64,000 bases of DNA, from positions 2,170,001 through 2,234,000 of the forward strand of contig NZ_CP092483.1 in assembly GCF_022429625.1 (NCBI RefSeq), read 5' to 3'. Positions 19,686 to 30,016 of this stretch are shown here, piece after piece. Source of the stretch: Devosia lacusdianchii (GTDB taxonomy: Bacteria > Pseudomonadota > Alphaproteobacteria > Rhizobiales > Devosiaceae). Under the pieces are notes generated by a model. It was not told the DNA's origin, made no database searches, and saw only the letters and a list, made by a program, of their open reading frames with translations. Each line of letters opens with the position of its first letter. Within the stretch, counting starts at the first letter, position 1. Both the position numbers and the translations under genes were made by a program.

Positions 19686-20117
19686 ATGCCAAAGCCGTTG
19701 ATCAAGCAGGTTGCCCACACCTGCATTTTTGCCCACGACCTCGACAAGACCGAGACCTTCTACCGCGACGTGCTTGGTATACCCACCGCGTTCAACTTCC
19801 AACGCGGCGGCGACCGGATCGGCTATTATCTCGATTTCGGGGCACGCACCTTTGTCGAGGTCTTCCGCAAGGCCGAGTCCAGCTTCGCCGAGACCAACCA
19901 GATCAATCACATCTGCCTCGAAACCGAGAATCTCGATGAGCTGATCGCCCATGTGCGGGGCCATGGCGTCACCATTACCGACAAGAAGCTCGGCGCTGAC
20001 GGTACCTGGCAGGCTTGGACCAACGACCCCAATGGCGTGAAACTCGAAATCTTCGAATACACGAAGGACAGCCTGCAATTCGGCCCGCATGGCGGCGTCT
20101 GCGAGGTCAACTGGTAA
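19686..20117 (+). CDS. VOC-family (glyoxalase-like) protein
   Basis: Vicinal-oxygen-chelate fold protein of 143 residues. GGAGG lies five bases before the chosen ATG at 19686. The two beta-alpha-beta repeats are visible: VAHTCIFAHDLDKTETFYRDVLGI, and later NQINHICLETENLDELIAHV with DPNGVKLEIFEYT at the C-terminus. Candidate metal ligands are His in VAHTC, His in INHICLE and Glu in KLEIFEY. This could be a glyoxalase, an epimerase or an antibiotic-type resistance relative; the sequence does not separate these. It stands alone, divergent from eno. Confidence 0.82.
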   Translation: MPKPLIKQVAHTCIFAHDLDKTETFYRDVLGIPTAFNFQRGGDRIGYYLDFGARTFVEVFRKAESSFAETNQINHICLETENLDELIAHVRGHGVTITDKKLGADGTWQAWTNDPNGVKLEIFEYTKDSLQFGPHGGVCEVNW

Positions 20118-20120
20118 CGA

Positions 20121-20720
20121 TCAGCGCGGACAACGGCCCCAGACTTCGATCTCGGCCGCATTGCGATTCACCCAGAGGTCGGGGCCCGGACGCCAGACTT
20201 CGACACCCTGCTCGGCGACTGCCTTGAAGTCGTCGAGCAGTTCCTTTTGCTGCGCCGGCTCGGCTTCGGTCAGGCCAGAGATCGCCAGCAGGTAGTCTTC
20301 ATCCACTATAGTGGAAAAAACGCGGGTTGCCGGATCGGTAGAGACCATTTCGAACGTGCCTTGGTCTTCACCCGTGGGCGATACTTGTTCGATCCGGAAC
20401 CGATCGACCCCCAAGGCCTGGTAGGTCACCAGATTCTCCCACTCGTCGCTGCATAGCCGCTCGATGGCACGCTCGAGCGTCGCCCTCGTGTCGTCGCCAT
20501 CCCTGCCCCAGTTTCGCACCGTATTCGCCAGCGTGAACCAGCGGCCATCGATGTCCTGAAGCAATTCGGCAGCCGTCGAAGGGCCGCCAAGATCATCCAG
20601 ATCGCCGGCATTGACGATAGGGGCGACGGCGTCGATCTGCTGAGCAAGGCTTTCATCGGCCTGGGCCACGGACGTGAGCAGCAGTGCTGATAGGATAGTT
20701 GGAAGGATCGTACGATTCAT
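20121..20720 (-). CDS. Exported protein of unknown function
   Basis: Predicted secreted protein of 199 residues. I chose the ATG at 20720, preceded by GAGG at about ten bases, because it gives a clean signal peptide (MNRTILPTILSALLLTSVAQADE). The mature part is soluble and acidic, with two cysteines (RLCSDEWENL, and GRCPR at the extreme C-terminus) that could form a disulfide. I recognise no domain. It lies head to head after DUF4169 with a short gap, and its end faces the VOC gene at three bases. Confidence 0.6.
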   Translation of the reverse strand: MNRTILPTILSALLLTSVAQADESLAQQIDAVAPIVNAGDLDDLGGPSTAAELLQDIDGRWFTLANTVRNWGRDGDDTRATLERAIERLCSDEWENLVTYQALGVDRFRIEQVSPTGEDQGTFEMVSTDPATRVFSTIVDEDYLLAISGLTEAEPAQQKELLDDFKAVAEQGVEVWRPGPDLWVNRNAAEIEVWGRCPR

Positions 20721-20784
20721 GGCGAGCAACCTCAATTGGGCGGCTCATAAAGCCGCGCCAAGAGGGCAGCATCTGGGCAGCCGA

Positions 20785-20961
20785 TCAATCGTCCTTCTTG
20801 TGACCGTCGATATGCTTGTCCGCGAGCGCTTTTTCCGAGGATTGCTTCAGCTTTTCGGCCTTGGTGCGGCCAAACAGGACGCGGTTTTGCGAGGCCTGTG
20901 CTTCCTTTTCGGCGCGGGCCTTTTGCTTGCGGACGGTGCGGAGGTTGATGATCTCGGCCAT
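20785..20961 (-). CDS. DUF4169 family small protein
   Basis: Short gene of 58 residues beginning MAEIINLRTVRKQKARAEKE and ending GHKKDD. The N-terminal AEIINLR and the charged, coiled-coil-like helix with NRVLFGRTKAEK match DUF4169, a family found mainly in alphaproteobacteria. The composition is dominated by Lys, Arg, Glu and Ala, and no membrane segment is present. The function is unknown. In many relatives this gene sits near fumC; here it is between an exported protein and a sugar isomerase-like gene. Confidence 0.8.
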   Translation of the reverse strand: MAEIINLRTVRKQKARAEKEAQASQNRVLFGRTKAEKLKQSSEKALADKHIDGHKKDD

Positions 20962-21026
20962 GAGGCGTCTCGCTATGGGTCACGCCACCATAGCAGCGGT
21001 GCCGAGTGGAGCCAATGGGAGGCGGA

Positions 21027-21899
21027 TCAGGCCGGCGGCAAAGCGGCGGCAAAGGCAGCCCTGGCCATCTCCGTTAGCCGCAGCCCCTGCTCCCAGCGAT
21101 CGCTGCCTTCGTGGAAAGCGCCATCATCACCCTTTGTCGTCAGCGCGTAGTCGATGAATAGCGGCCTATTGGCGGTGTCGACGGCTTCAGGCAGCAGCTC
21201 GGGCGCGAATACAATGCTTTCCTCGGCCGGCGCATTTGCCAGGAAACCGGCAAAGCAGTGCTGCCACATCTGCTTGAAGCGCGACACATGCGGTTCGTCA
21301 TGCCCGCCGACGCTGACCGCAATCTGGATCGCCCCACCGCTGCCGATACGGCCATGGACGAAGCGAACCCGGTCGAAGAACGGCTGCATGAACGCCATTT
21401 TAGCCGCGAAGTCGCCATATGGCATCTCCAGCCCGGTATACCAGTGCGAGAGGTCGGCGTTAAAGGTGATCTCCGGCATCAACTGCACCCAGCGCATGGT
21501 GCGCCAGATATCCTGCGTGATGGTGGCGCGGTGTGTCTCGACATGCGCGGGATGCCCCAGCCGTGCGCTTGCGCCCAGGATAGCCTCGATCAGCCGGAGG
21601 GCTTCGCTGTCGCTCTCAAAACCGGTGCCGACGTGAAGCGTCGTGCAGGCGTGACCGGCCTGCTGTTGGCGCTGCAGTACCTCCTGGGCCTCATGCGGAA
21701 ACACTACTCGTCCAGAGCCGTAGGTGACGAACCCAGCGCGGCCATAGGCGGGATCTTCCGTCCCCTGCACGCCCCTATAGCCCGCAGCCCACAATCCAGC
21801 AGCGATAGCGTCGGCATTGCCTGTCGGAGCGGTCGACCAAGACGGCAAGCCCTGGACGGTGCCGAGATTGAGCGCGGCGACGAAGCGGGATTCGGACAT
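21027..21899 (-). CDS. Sugar phosphate isomerase/epimerase-like TIM barrel protein
   Basis: Xylose-isomerase-like TIM barrel protein of 290 residues. The ATG at 21899 starts MSESRFVAALNLGTVQG, with GGAA upstream; longer readings add only low-complexity sequence. Strand-end residues that could form the metal site are seen in HVETHRATIT (Glu and His), TFNADLSHWYTG (Asp and His), RFVHGRIGSGG (His) and FAPELLP (Glu). The family includes epimerases, isomerases and AP endonuclease relatives, so the substrate is open. It follows the phytanoyl-CoA dioxygenase gene by 133 bases on the same strand, suggesting a shared catabolic task. Confidence 0.75.
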   Translation of the reverse strand: MSESRFVAALNLGTVQGLPSWSTAPTGNADAIAAGLWAAGYRGVQGTEDPAYGRAGFVTYGSGRVVFPHEAQEVLQRQQQAGHACTTLHVGTGFESDSEALRLIEAILGASARLGHPAHVETHRATITQDIWRTMRWVQLMPEITFNADLSHWYTGLEMPYGDFAAKMAFMQPFFDRVRFVHGRIGSGGAIQIAVSVGGHDEPHVSRFKQMWQHCFAGFLANAPAEESIVFAPELLPEAVDTANRPLFIDYALTTKGDDGAFHEGSDRWEQGLRLTEMARAAFAAALPPA

Positions 21900-22032
21900 G
21901 AAGGAATTCCAGGATTCGGGAGGTCGAACGGCGTCGATTCGACCACGTACTCGGGGTGGCAGAGTAGCCTCACTTGGCCTGCCCCCGATAGGGCCGCATA
22001 ACGAGAGCGCGTGCCGCCCCGATGCCGTTGCT

Positions 22033-22962
22033 CTAGAGCATGTCGCCCAGTGACCAGTGATTGTTCCAGCGCACATCGATCTCATCGCGCACATTCTGGT
22101 AGCGGATGTCGGTCGATAGCCGCAGACGGCCTCGAGGGTCTTCGTTGGTGGTCGCAGCGTGGATCATGTAGGGGCTGTGCAGCATGACATCACCCGCTTC
22201 ATAATCGGCAATCAGCCAGCGCGTGTCGAACTTGTTCGCCATGTCGGGCAGGTCCTTGGAGACCCAGCCGCCTGCCGTCATGTTCTTGTTGAAGGCACTG
22301 ACACGCTCTTCCGGCGTCATATCGGCGGCAGCCGCCGTAAACTCGCGTTCCATGCGCACGCCAATCTCGTGCGACCCTTCCAGATAGGTCAGACCGCCCA
22401 TGGCCGTCGCAATATCGCCGATCGGTATCCATGCCGTGACGATCTTTTCGGTGCCGCCACGCAGATAGGTCAGGTCGTAATGCGCTGGCGTGGAGGCCGG
22501 CTGCCGGGGCATGGTGTAGCGAATGATCTTGCGCTTGTGCAGGTAGGACAGTCCGCCGAGGAAGCTGTCCATGAACTGCCACAGCCGCGGCGTCATGCAG
22601 AAGGACTCGAAGGCAGCCGAGCGCGCGAACTCCATAAGCAGCTTGTCGGCCAGATTGCGATCGGTGAAGTCATCGGCCATCACCCCGTCAACCGGATCAG
22701 ACCCCCGCGCGATCAGGCCCGACTCCGCCAGATGCGCAAAAGTGAAGCGGCGGAAATCGAGCACAGCGCGGCGATCGAAGAACCCCTTGAGCCAAAGATA
22801 GCCATCCTTGCGGAAGCGCGCCGTCAATTCGGACATCGGGAGATTTGGATCGGTGGGGGTCAGGCCGCCCATTCGGTTTGGTGCGGTCGACAGCACCTTG
22901 CCGTCGGCAAACAACCGCGGCATCGCAGCGCCTGTTCGAACCATTTCTGAAATTTCGCTCAT
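22033..22962 (-). CDS. Phytanoyl-CoA dioxygenase (PhyH) family protein
   Basis: Fe(II)/2-oxoglutarate dioxygenase of 309 residues. GGGAG precedes the chosen ATG at 22962 by about eight bases. The iron-binding facial triad is visible: TPAHYDLTYLRGG gives His-x-Asp, and LHSPYMIHAATTNEDPRGRLRLSTDIRYQ gives the distal His and the 2-oxoglutarate-binding Arg. The central TAWIPIGDIATAMGGLTYLEGSHE is typical of PhyH enzymes. The family hydroxylates many small substrates, including phosphonates, ectoine and sugars, so the substrate is not fixed. It probably forms an operon with the TIM barrel gene downstream. Confidence 0.85.
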   Translation of the reverse strand: MSEISEMVRTGAAMPRLFADGKVLSTAPNRMGGLTPTDPNLPMSELTARFRKDGYLWLKGFFDRRAVLDFRRFTFAHLAESGLIARGSDPVDGVMADDFTDRNLADKLLMEFARSAAFESFCMTPRLWQFMDSFLGGLSYLHKRKIIRYTMPRQPASTPAHYDLTYLRGGTEKIVTAWIPIGDIATAMGGLTYLEGSHEIGVRMEREFTAAAADMTPEERVSAFNKNMTAGGWVSKDLPDMANKFDTRWLIADYEAGDVMLHSPYMIHAATTNEDPRGRLRLSTDIRYQNVRDEIDVRWNNHWSLGDML

Positions 22963-23095
22963 CAATCCGGCTCCCTTGTCCTGTCGAATTTGTTTCACAG
23001 GCTGGGGAAAGGGTGAATGGACGAAAGCAGCAGATGGACTTTTCGCTCAGGAGATAGCAGGAATTATCTAGGTGGTTAGCGCTGTTTAGGCGCGG

Positions 23096-23204
23096 TGTCA
23101 TGCCGGCGCAGGCCTGGATCCATCCTGAGGTTTTTCACCGTCCACCGCATGCCACGCCGCCGCAAGATTCACTCCGGCCTTCGCCGGAATGACACTGGGT
23201 ACGA
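23096..23204. repeat. Extragenic palindrome pair upstream of pyrG 3' end
   Basis: Two CCGG-type units in opposite orientation: GTGTCATGCCGGCGCAGGCC starting near 23097, and CCGGCCTTCGCCGGAATGAC ending near 23197. They resemble the elements at 18066-18171 and 14616-14649. The rest of the gap 22963-23234 holds no gene that I can support. Confidence 0.65.
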
Positions 23205-23234
23205 CAACTGAACTGAAACACCCGAACGGCGGGC

Positions 23235-24869
<1,635 letters not shown>

Positions 24870-24920
24870 TCACCTTAATCACATCAACGTCGATTCGTAG
24901 AGCGGGCAAGCGGCTCTACA

Positions 24921-24956
24921 CAAAAAGAAGAAGGGGATGTTTCCATCCCCCTCTTT
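24921..24956 (-). terminator. Intrinsic terminator after secG
   Basis: On the minus strand, GGGGATG (24950-24944) and CATCCCC (24939-24933) pair around a GAAA tetraloop and are followed by TTCTTCTTTTTG. It lies 25 bases beyond the secG stop and before pyrG, so some transcripts would end here and pyrG may need its own promoter. Confidence 0.8.
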
Positions 24957-24974
24957 GGTCTCGCCTTGCGGCGG

Positions 24975-25469
24975 TTAGTTGGTCGCCGGAGCGGCCGGTG
25001 TTTCGGCCGGGACCTCGGGTACCGGCAGTTCGCTGGCGGGAGCCGCGTCTGTCGTTGCCGGGGCAGGCGCCGGGGTCGTGTTCTCGGTAACCGGGTCGGT
25101 ACCAGCGGGGGCAACAGGGTCGGTCGCCGGAACTGGCAGATCTGATGGCGTGCCGCTTTGTGTGGCATTCAAGGCATCGAGCACGCTGGTGGGCGCACTA
25201 CCGTCTTCGGTCGCGGTCGCGCGATCGAGAATACCCGATGTGCCGCGATCGAGTTCACTGAGAATTGTCAGGCCAATCGCCGTGGCGAAGAACAGGGTCG
25301 CCAGGATCGCCGTGGTCCGGGTCAGCAGGTTTGCCGAGCCGCGCGCGGTCATGAAGCCGCCGCCACCGCCACCAATGCCCAGTGCGCCGCCCTCGGAACG
25401 CTGCAGCAGGATAACCGCAATCAGCGCCAGAACGATCAGCAGATAGGCCACAATCAGGACGTTTGCCAT
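24975..25469 (-). CDS. secG: Preprotein translocase subunit SecG with long tail
   Basis: SecG membrane subunit of the SecYEG export channel. The N-terminal 75 residues are canonical: a first membrane helix (VLIVAYLLIVLALIAVILLQ), then RSEGGALGIGGGGGGFMTARG with the Gly-rich cytoplasmic loop and LTRTTAILATLFFATAIGLTIL as the second helix. The remaining 85 residues form a Pro/Ala/Thr-rich, acidic tail with no predicted structure. The total of 164 residues is roughly double an enterobacterial SecG; long tails of this sort occur in Rhizobiales. The gene lies between tpiA and pyrG. Confidence 0.93.
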   Translation of the reverse strand: MANVLIVAYLLIVLALIAVILLQRSEGGALGIGGGGGGFMTARGSANLLTRTTAILATLFFATAIGLTILSELDRGTSGILDRATATEDGSAPTSVLDALNATQSGTPSDLPVPATDPVAPAGTDPVTENTTPAPAPATTDAAPASELPVPEVPAETPAAPATN

Positions 25470-25579
25470 TCTGTCTCAGTCTAAATGTCGATGCAAAAGA
25501 TGGCGCGTCTTACACGCCTCGCTTCGCAAACACCAGAGGCCGGGCGGATTTTCCGACCAGCCTCGGGCGTGGGGTTGAA

Positions 25580-26335
25580 CTACACGGCGGAGATAATGGT
25601 GTAGAAGTCCTTTGCCAAGAGGCTGGCGCCGCCAACCAGGCCGCCATTGACGTGTTCTACCGCCAGAATTTCGCGCGCATTCTGCGGCTTCAACGAACCA
25701 CCATAAAGAATTCGGATCACTTGGCCTTTATCGCCGAAGCGATCGACGAGCTGGCGGCGGATCGAGGCATGCATGCTCGCAATATCGTCATTGGTCGGCG
25801 TACGACCGGTGCCGATGGCCCAGACCGGCTCATAGGCGACGATGACCTCATGCTGACCGGCGGCATCAGGCACTGAGCCCGCCAACTGGCTGGCCACGAC
25901 GGAATCAGCCTGGCCGCTATCGCGCTGCGCTTCGGTTTCGCCGACGCAGATGATCGGCTTTAGCCCTGCCCCAATGGCGGCTTCGGCCTTTGCGCGCACT
26001 TGATCGTCGGTTTCGCCATGATCGGCACGGCGCTCGGAATGGCCGACAATCACATATTGGGCACCGGCGTCAGCCAGCATGCCGGCCGCGATATCGCCTG
26101 TATGCGCACCCGAGGCAGCCGCGTGGCAATCCTGCCCGCCGGCCTGAATACCTGATGTTGCGCCCTGTCGTGCGACCGCAGCGAGCATGGTTGCAGGCGG
26201 GCAGACGACGACGATGGCGCGTGGCGCTTCCCCTGTGGTCAGCATGTCGGCAAGCGCCTGAAGCTCGTCGAGAGCGCCCCTCGTGCCGTTCATTTTCCAG
26301 TTGCCCGCGATCAGTGGTGAGATTGTCGTCGTCAC
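25580..26335 (-). CDS. tpiA: Triosephosphate isomerase
   Basis: Interconverts dihydroxyacetone phosphate and glyceraldehyde 3-phosphate, 251 residues. Signatures: LIAGNWKMNGT (catalytic Lys), YVIVGHSERRADHGET (His electrophile), VIVAYEPVWAIGTGRTPT (catalytic Glu and the flexible loop 6) and ILYGGSLKPQNAREIL with GGLVGGASL near the end (phosphate binding). All catalytic residues are present. It is divergent from ppiD, with about 120 bases between the two starts, and is followed by secG. Confidence 0.97.
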   Translation of the reverse strand: MTTTISPLIAGNWKMNGTRGALDELQALADMLTTGEAPRAIVVVCPPATMLAAVARQGATSGIQAGGQDCHAAASGAHTGDIAAGMLADAGAQYVIVGHSERRADHGETDDQVRAKAEAAIGAGLKPIICVGETEAQRDSGQADSVVASQLAGSVPDAAGQHEVIVAYEPVWAIGTGRTPTNDDIASMHASIRRQLVDRFGDKGQVIRILYGGSLKPQNAREILAVEHVNGGLVGGASLLAKDFYTIISAV

Positions 26336-26457
26336 TCTTTGCTACTCCTGCCTCTTGCACCGGAATTGGGTTTGCCCTAACCCCGGCTGTCGAAATGGAT
26401 TACTAGTGCCCCGCCGCACGCGCGGTAAAGCCTAAGTCGTTGAACGGAACGTCTGAG

Positions 26458-28329
26458 ATGCTCGATAGTTTGCGCGTTTTTGCAAAATCCTGGCCCGGCA
26501 AGGTCATGGGTGCATTCCTCCTGGTGGGTGTCGCAGGCTTCGGCATCAACAATGTGATCACCGACCTCGGCAGCAATACCGTGGCACGCGTGGGCAGCAA
26601 GGAGATCAACTCCCGCCAGTTCCTCCGGGCCTATCAGAGCGCGATGAACAATTACGCCCAGCAGTTCGGCACCCTGCCGACTGCGCAGGACGCCATGAAC
26701 ATCGGCATTCCCGGCCAGGTTCTGCAGAACCTCGCGCAGAATGCCGCGCTCGATCAGATGGCGGATACGTTCGGCCTGGGTGTGTCGGACCAGAAACTGA
26801 GCGAGATGCTGCGGGACGATCCGTCCTTCCAGGGCACGCTGGGGACCTTTGATCCCACCGCCTTTACGCAAGTAATGCAGCGCAGCGGCCTGACCGAAGC
26901 CGAATACTTCTCCGATCAATCCGACGCCTCCCGTCGCGAGCAGTTGATCCTCAGCCTTTTTGGCGACACCGAACTGCCGGCCGCAGCCTCGAACCTGGTC
27001 AACCGCTATGTGGCTGACCAGCGCACGATCGACTATTTCGTTCTGGGCGAAACCAATATCGAAACGCCGGCCGAGCCGACCGAGGCCGATCTCGCCACCT
27101 ACCTCACCGAGCACCAGACCGAGTTCCGCACCGTCGAAACCCGAACCGTGCAGATGCTGCGCCTGTCGCCCCAGGACCTGGCTAATACCAAGACCATCGC
27201 CGACGACGCCGTGTCAGCGGAGTACGAGCGCACCAAGGCGAACCTGACCAAGGCCGAACGCCGCACCATTCAGCAGGTCGTGCTGAATGACGAGCAGGTC
27301 GCCGCCTTCGAAGCCGGCCTCACTGCCGGTACCCCGTTCGAAACGCTAATAGCCGATGCCGGCCTGACCCCGACCGACCTGGGTACGCTTGCGCAGACCG
27401 ACATCACCGATGCCAACCTGGCCGCGGCTGCTTTCGGCCTGGCCCAGGGTGGCTTTGTGGTCATTGATGGCGTGGCTGGCAAGCGCGCGGTCCACGTCTC
27501 GGCAATCGAAGCCGGCGGCGTGCCGACGCTCGAAGAAGCGCGTGACCAGATCACGCAGAACCTGGCGCTATCTGAAGCCCGCAACGAAATCGCCGACGTG
27601 CAGGATCAGGTCGAAGAGCTGCGCGCAGCTTTCCGCCCCCTGCCCGAGATTGCCGAGCGTTTCGGCCTCGATCTCTACGAGGCCAATGTGACGGCAGCCG
27701 GCACCGAGTTGAGCGTGGTGCCCGATCTGGCGCCCGAGGACAGCCAGCGCGTCAGCCAAGCAATCTTCAAGGCGACCGAAGGCCAGCTGACGGCTGCTAT
27801 CCCGCTCGCCGGCAATGGCAATCTTTATTTCGATCTCAGCAAGATCGAGCCTGCCCGCGACCAGACGCTAGATGAGGTTCGCGACGAGGTTGCTGCCGCG
27901 TTCACCGCCGAGCGCGTCAATGACGCGCTGCTGGCGGCAACCGAGGAGGCCGTTGGTCGTCTCGACAGTGGCGAAGCACTGGCCGACGTCGCCGCATCAT
28001 ACAATGTGTTCCCGCAGCTGAGCTCGCCGTTCACCCGGTTTGGTGCGGCTGACGGCAGCATCGATGGCACCGTGGCCTCCGCCGTCTTTGCCGGCGGCGC
28101 TGATCACCACGGCACCGCCGTCAGCCAGACCGGTGAATTCGTGGTGTTCCAGGTCGTGGATTTGGTGCCCGCCGAAGGCCCGCTGGAAGAAGCGGCCAAT
28201 GCCAGCCTGGAGAGCGAAGTACGCATTGGGATGTATGGCGACTTCATCACCGCGGTTCGCGACGAAGCGCGCATGACCATCAATCAGCAGGCGCTTCAGC
28301 AGGTACTTGCACTCAATACCGGCCAGTAA
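26458..28329 (+). CDS. ppiD: Periplasmic peptidyl-prolyl isomerase PpiD/SurA-N type
   Basis: Membrane-anchored periplasmic folding factor of 623 residues. I chose the ATG at 26458 (MLDSLRVFAKSWPGKVMG), with GGAAC seven bases upstream, over a TTG six codons earlier. The N-terminal anchor (GAFLLVGVAGFGINNVI) is followed by a SurA_N-like domain (VGSKEINSRQFLRAYQ), then a parvulin-type PPIase domain around residues 230-360 and a helical C-terminal part. The parvulin core is divergent, so chaperone activity may outweigh isomerase activity. It heads the trp genes by 37 bases, a pairing conserved in Rhizobiales. Confidence 0.88.
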   Translation: MLDSLRVFAKSWPGKVMGAFLLVGVAGFGINNVITDLGSNTVARVGSKEINSRQFLRAYQSAMNNYAQQFGTLPTAQDAMNIGIPGQVLQNLAQNAALDQMADTFGLGVSDQKLSEMLRDDPSFQGTLGTFDPTAFTQVMQRSGLTEAEYFSDQSDASRREQLILSLFGDTELPAAASNLVNRYVADQRTIDYFVLGETNIETPAEPTEADLATYLTEHQTEFRTVETRTVQMLRLSPQDLANTKTIADDAVSAEYERTKANLTKAERRTIQQVVLNDEQVAAFEAGLTAGTPFETLIADAGLTPTDLGTLAQTDITDANLAAAAFGLAQGGFVVIDGVAGKRAVHVSAIEAGGVPTLEEARDQITQNLALSEARNEIADVQDQVEELRAAFRPLPEIAERFGLDLYEANVTAAGTELSVVPDLAPEDSQRVSQAIFKATEGQLTAAIPLAGNGNLYFDLSKIEPARDQTLDEVRDEVAAAFTAERVNDALLAATEEAVGRLDSGEALADVAASYNVFPQLSSPFTRFGAADGSIDGTVASAVFAGGADHHGTAVSQTGEFVVFQVVDLVPAEGPLEEAANASLESEVRIGMYGDFITAVRDEARMTINQQALQQVLALNTGQ

Positions 28330-28366
28330 TCTCAGCCGGCCCCACCTCCAACTGGACACTATTCCG

Positions 28367-29875
28367 ATGGGCGACGACGTCTTTCAGCGCTTCTCCGAGC
28401 AATACGACGCTGGAAAGTCGCAGATCGTCTGGCGTCGCATCGTGGCCGACCTCGAGACGCCCGTTGGCACCTATCTGAAGCTCGCCGAGGGGCGCAAGAA
28501 CACGTTCCTGCTCGAATCCGTGCAGGACGCGGCAGTACGCGGCCGGTATTCCATCATCGGCACGCAGCCGGACGTTATCCTCAAGGTCGAGGCTGGAACG
28601 GCCACAATCAACCGCTCGGCACAGATCGACGAGACGGCCTTCGAGCCCCTGCCCCACCTGCCGCTCGATGCGCTGCGCAACCTGGTTGCCGACAGTAAGA
28701 TCGACGTGCCGCAGGGCTTGCCGCCGCAATCCGCCGGTGTCTACGGCTATCTCGGCTACGAGATGGTCCGCTACATGGAAGTGCTGCCCAACAGCAATCC
28801 GGACCATCTGCAAACGCCCGAGGCGATCCTGATGCGACCGTCGCTGCTGGCGATTTTCGATACGCTCAAGGACGAACTGTATCTGACGGCGCCGGTCTAT
28901 GTCCGCAAGGGCGTTTCGGCCCGGCAGGCCTATGAGGCCGCCGAAGCGCGGATCGACGACGCCATAGGCCGTCTCGGTCGGGCGCTGCCGACCACGCCCG
29001 CTCTGCCTGACCTTGAATCCATCGCGGTGACCAGCAACACCTCGAAGGACGAGTATTTCGGCATGGTCGCCCGGGCCAAGGACTACATCACGGCTGGCGA
29101 TATTTTCCAGGTCGTGCTGAGCCAGCGCTTCTCGGCCGACTTCACCCTGCCCCCCACCGCGCTATACCGCGCGCTGCGCCGCACCAATCCCAGCCCCTAC
29201 ATGTACTTCCTCGATTTTGGCGGCTTTGCCGTCGCCGGATCGAGCCCGGAAATCCTGGTCCGCGTGCAGGATGGCGAAGTCACCATCCGCCCCATCGCCG
29301 GCACCCGCAAGCGCGGCTCGACGCCGACGCGGGACCAGGAACTGGCAGCGGAACTGCTGGCCGATCCCAAGGAACTGGCCGAACACCTGATGCTGCTCGA
29401 TCTGGGCCGCAACGATGTCGGCCGCGTCGCCAAGACCGGCACGGTCAAGGTCACCGACAAGTTCTTCCTCGAATACTATTCGCACGTCATGCACATCGTT
29501 TCGAATGTCGTCGGCGTGCTCGACCCGAAATACGACTTCGTCGACGCGCTCTCGGCCGGCTTCCCCGCCGGCACGGTGTCAGGCGCGCCGAAGGTGCGAG
29601 CCATGGAGATCATCGACGAGCTGGAGAAGTCGCGCCGCGGCATTTATGGCGGCTGCGTCGGCTATTTCGGCGCTGACGGCACCATGGACACCTGCATCGT
29701 GCTGCGAACGGCGATCCTCAAGGACGGCAAGCTTTATGTGCAGTCCGGCGCCGGCATCGTCGCCGACAGCAAGCCCGAACTCGAGCAGATGGAATGCGAA
29801 AACAAGGCCCGCGCCCTTTTCAGCGCCGCCGAGGAAGCGCTACGCTATGCCGGCGAGGCAAGGATCGGGCAATGA
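28367..29875 (+). CDS. trpE: Anthranilate synthase component I
   Basis: TrpE converts chorismate to anthranilate with ammonia delivered by TrpG, 502 residues. I chose the ATG at 28367, which gives MGDDVFQRFSEQYDAGKSQI; an upstream start overlapping ppiD is possible. The feedback-inhibition motif LLES appears in TFLLESVQDAA. Active-site motifs include DIFQVVLSQRFS, RPIAGTRKRGSTP, LLDLGRNDVGRV and FPAGTVSGAPKVRAMEI. TrpE and TrpG are separate, unlike the fused TrpEG of Rhizobium species. I saw no tryptophan attenuator in the short gap before it. Confidence 0.96.
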   Translation: MGDDVFQRFSEQYDAGKSQIVWRRIVADLETPVGTYLKLAEGRKNTFLLESVQDAAVRGRYSIIGTQPDVILKVEAGTATINRSAQIDETAFEPLPHLPLDALRNLVADSKIDVPQGLPPQSAGVYGYLGYEMVRYMEVLPNSNPDHLQTPEAILMRPSLLAIFDTLKDELYLTAPVYVRKGVSARQAYEAAEARIDDAIGRLGRALPTTPALPDLESIAVTSNTSKDEYFGMVARAKDYITAGDIFQVVLSQRFSADFTLPPTALYRALRRTNPSPYMYFLDFGGFAVAGSSPEILVRVQDGEVTIRPIAGTRKRGSTPTRDQELAAELLADPKELAEHLMLLDLGRNDVGRVAKTGTVKVTDKFFLEYYSHVMHIVSNVVGVLDPKYDFVDALSAGFPAGTVSGAPKVRAMEIIDELEKSRRGIYGGCVGYFGADGTMDTCIVLRTAILKDGKLYVQSGAGIVADSKPELEQMECENKARALFSAAEEALRYAGEARIGQ

Positions 29876-29895
29876 GCGCTCAACACAACTACGGC

Positions 29896-29983
29896 GTCAT
29901 GCCCGCGAAAGCGGGAATCCCCCTTTCGCGATGGCGGGACTGGCTCTGAAAGGAGATTCCCGCTTTCGCGGGAATGACTCCGT
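29896..29983. repeat. Extragenic palindrome (CCCGC type) between trpE and trpG
   Basis: Two units, GTCATGCCCGCGAAAGCGGG from 29897 and CCCGCTTTCGCGGGAATGAC ending at about 29978, are nearly exact reverse complements and flank a GC-rich middle. Each unit is itself a small hairpin with a GAAA or TTTC loop. The element lies inside the trp operon and could affect mRNA stability between trpE and trpG. Confidence 0.75.
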
Positions 29984-30016
29984 GTTTAGAAAAGTCCCTG
30001 AGCCGGAAACGCACCA

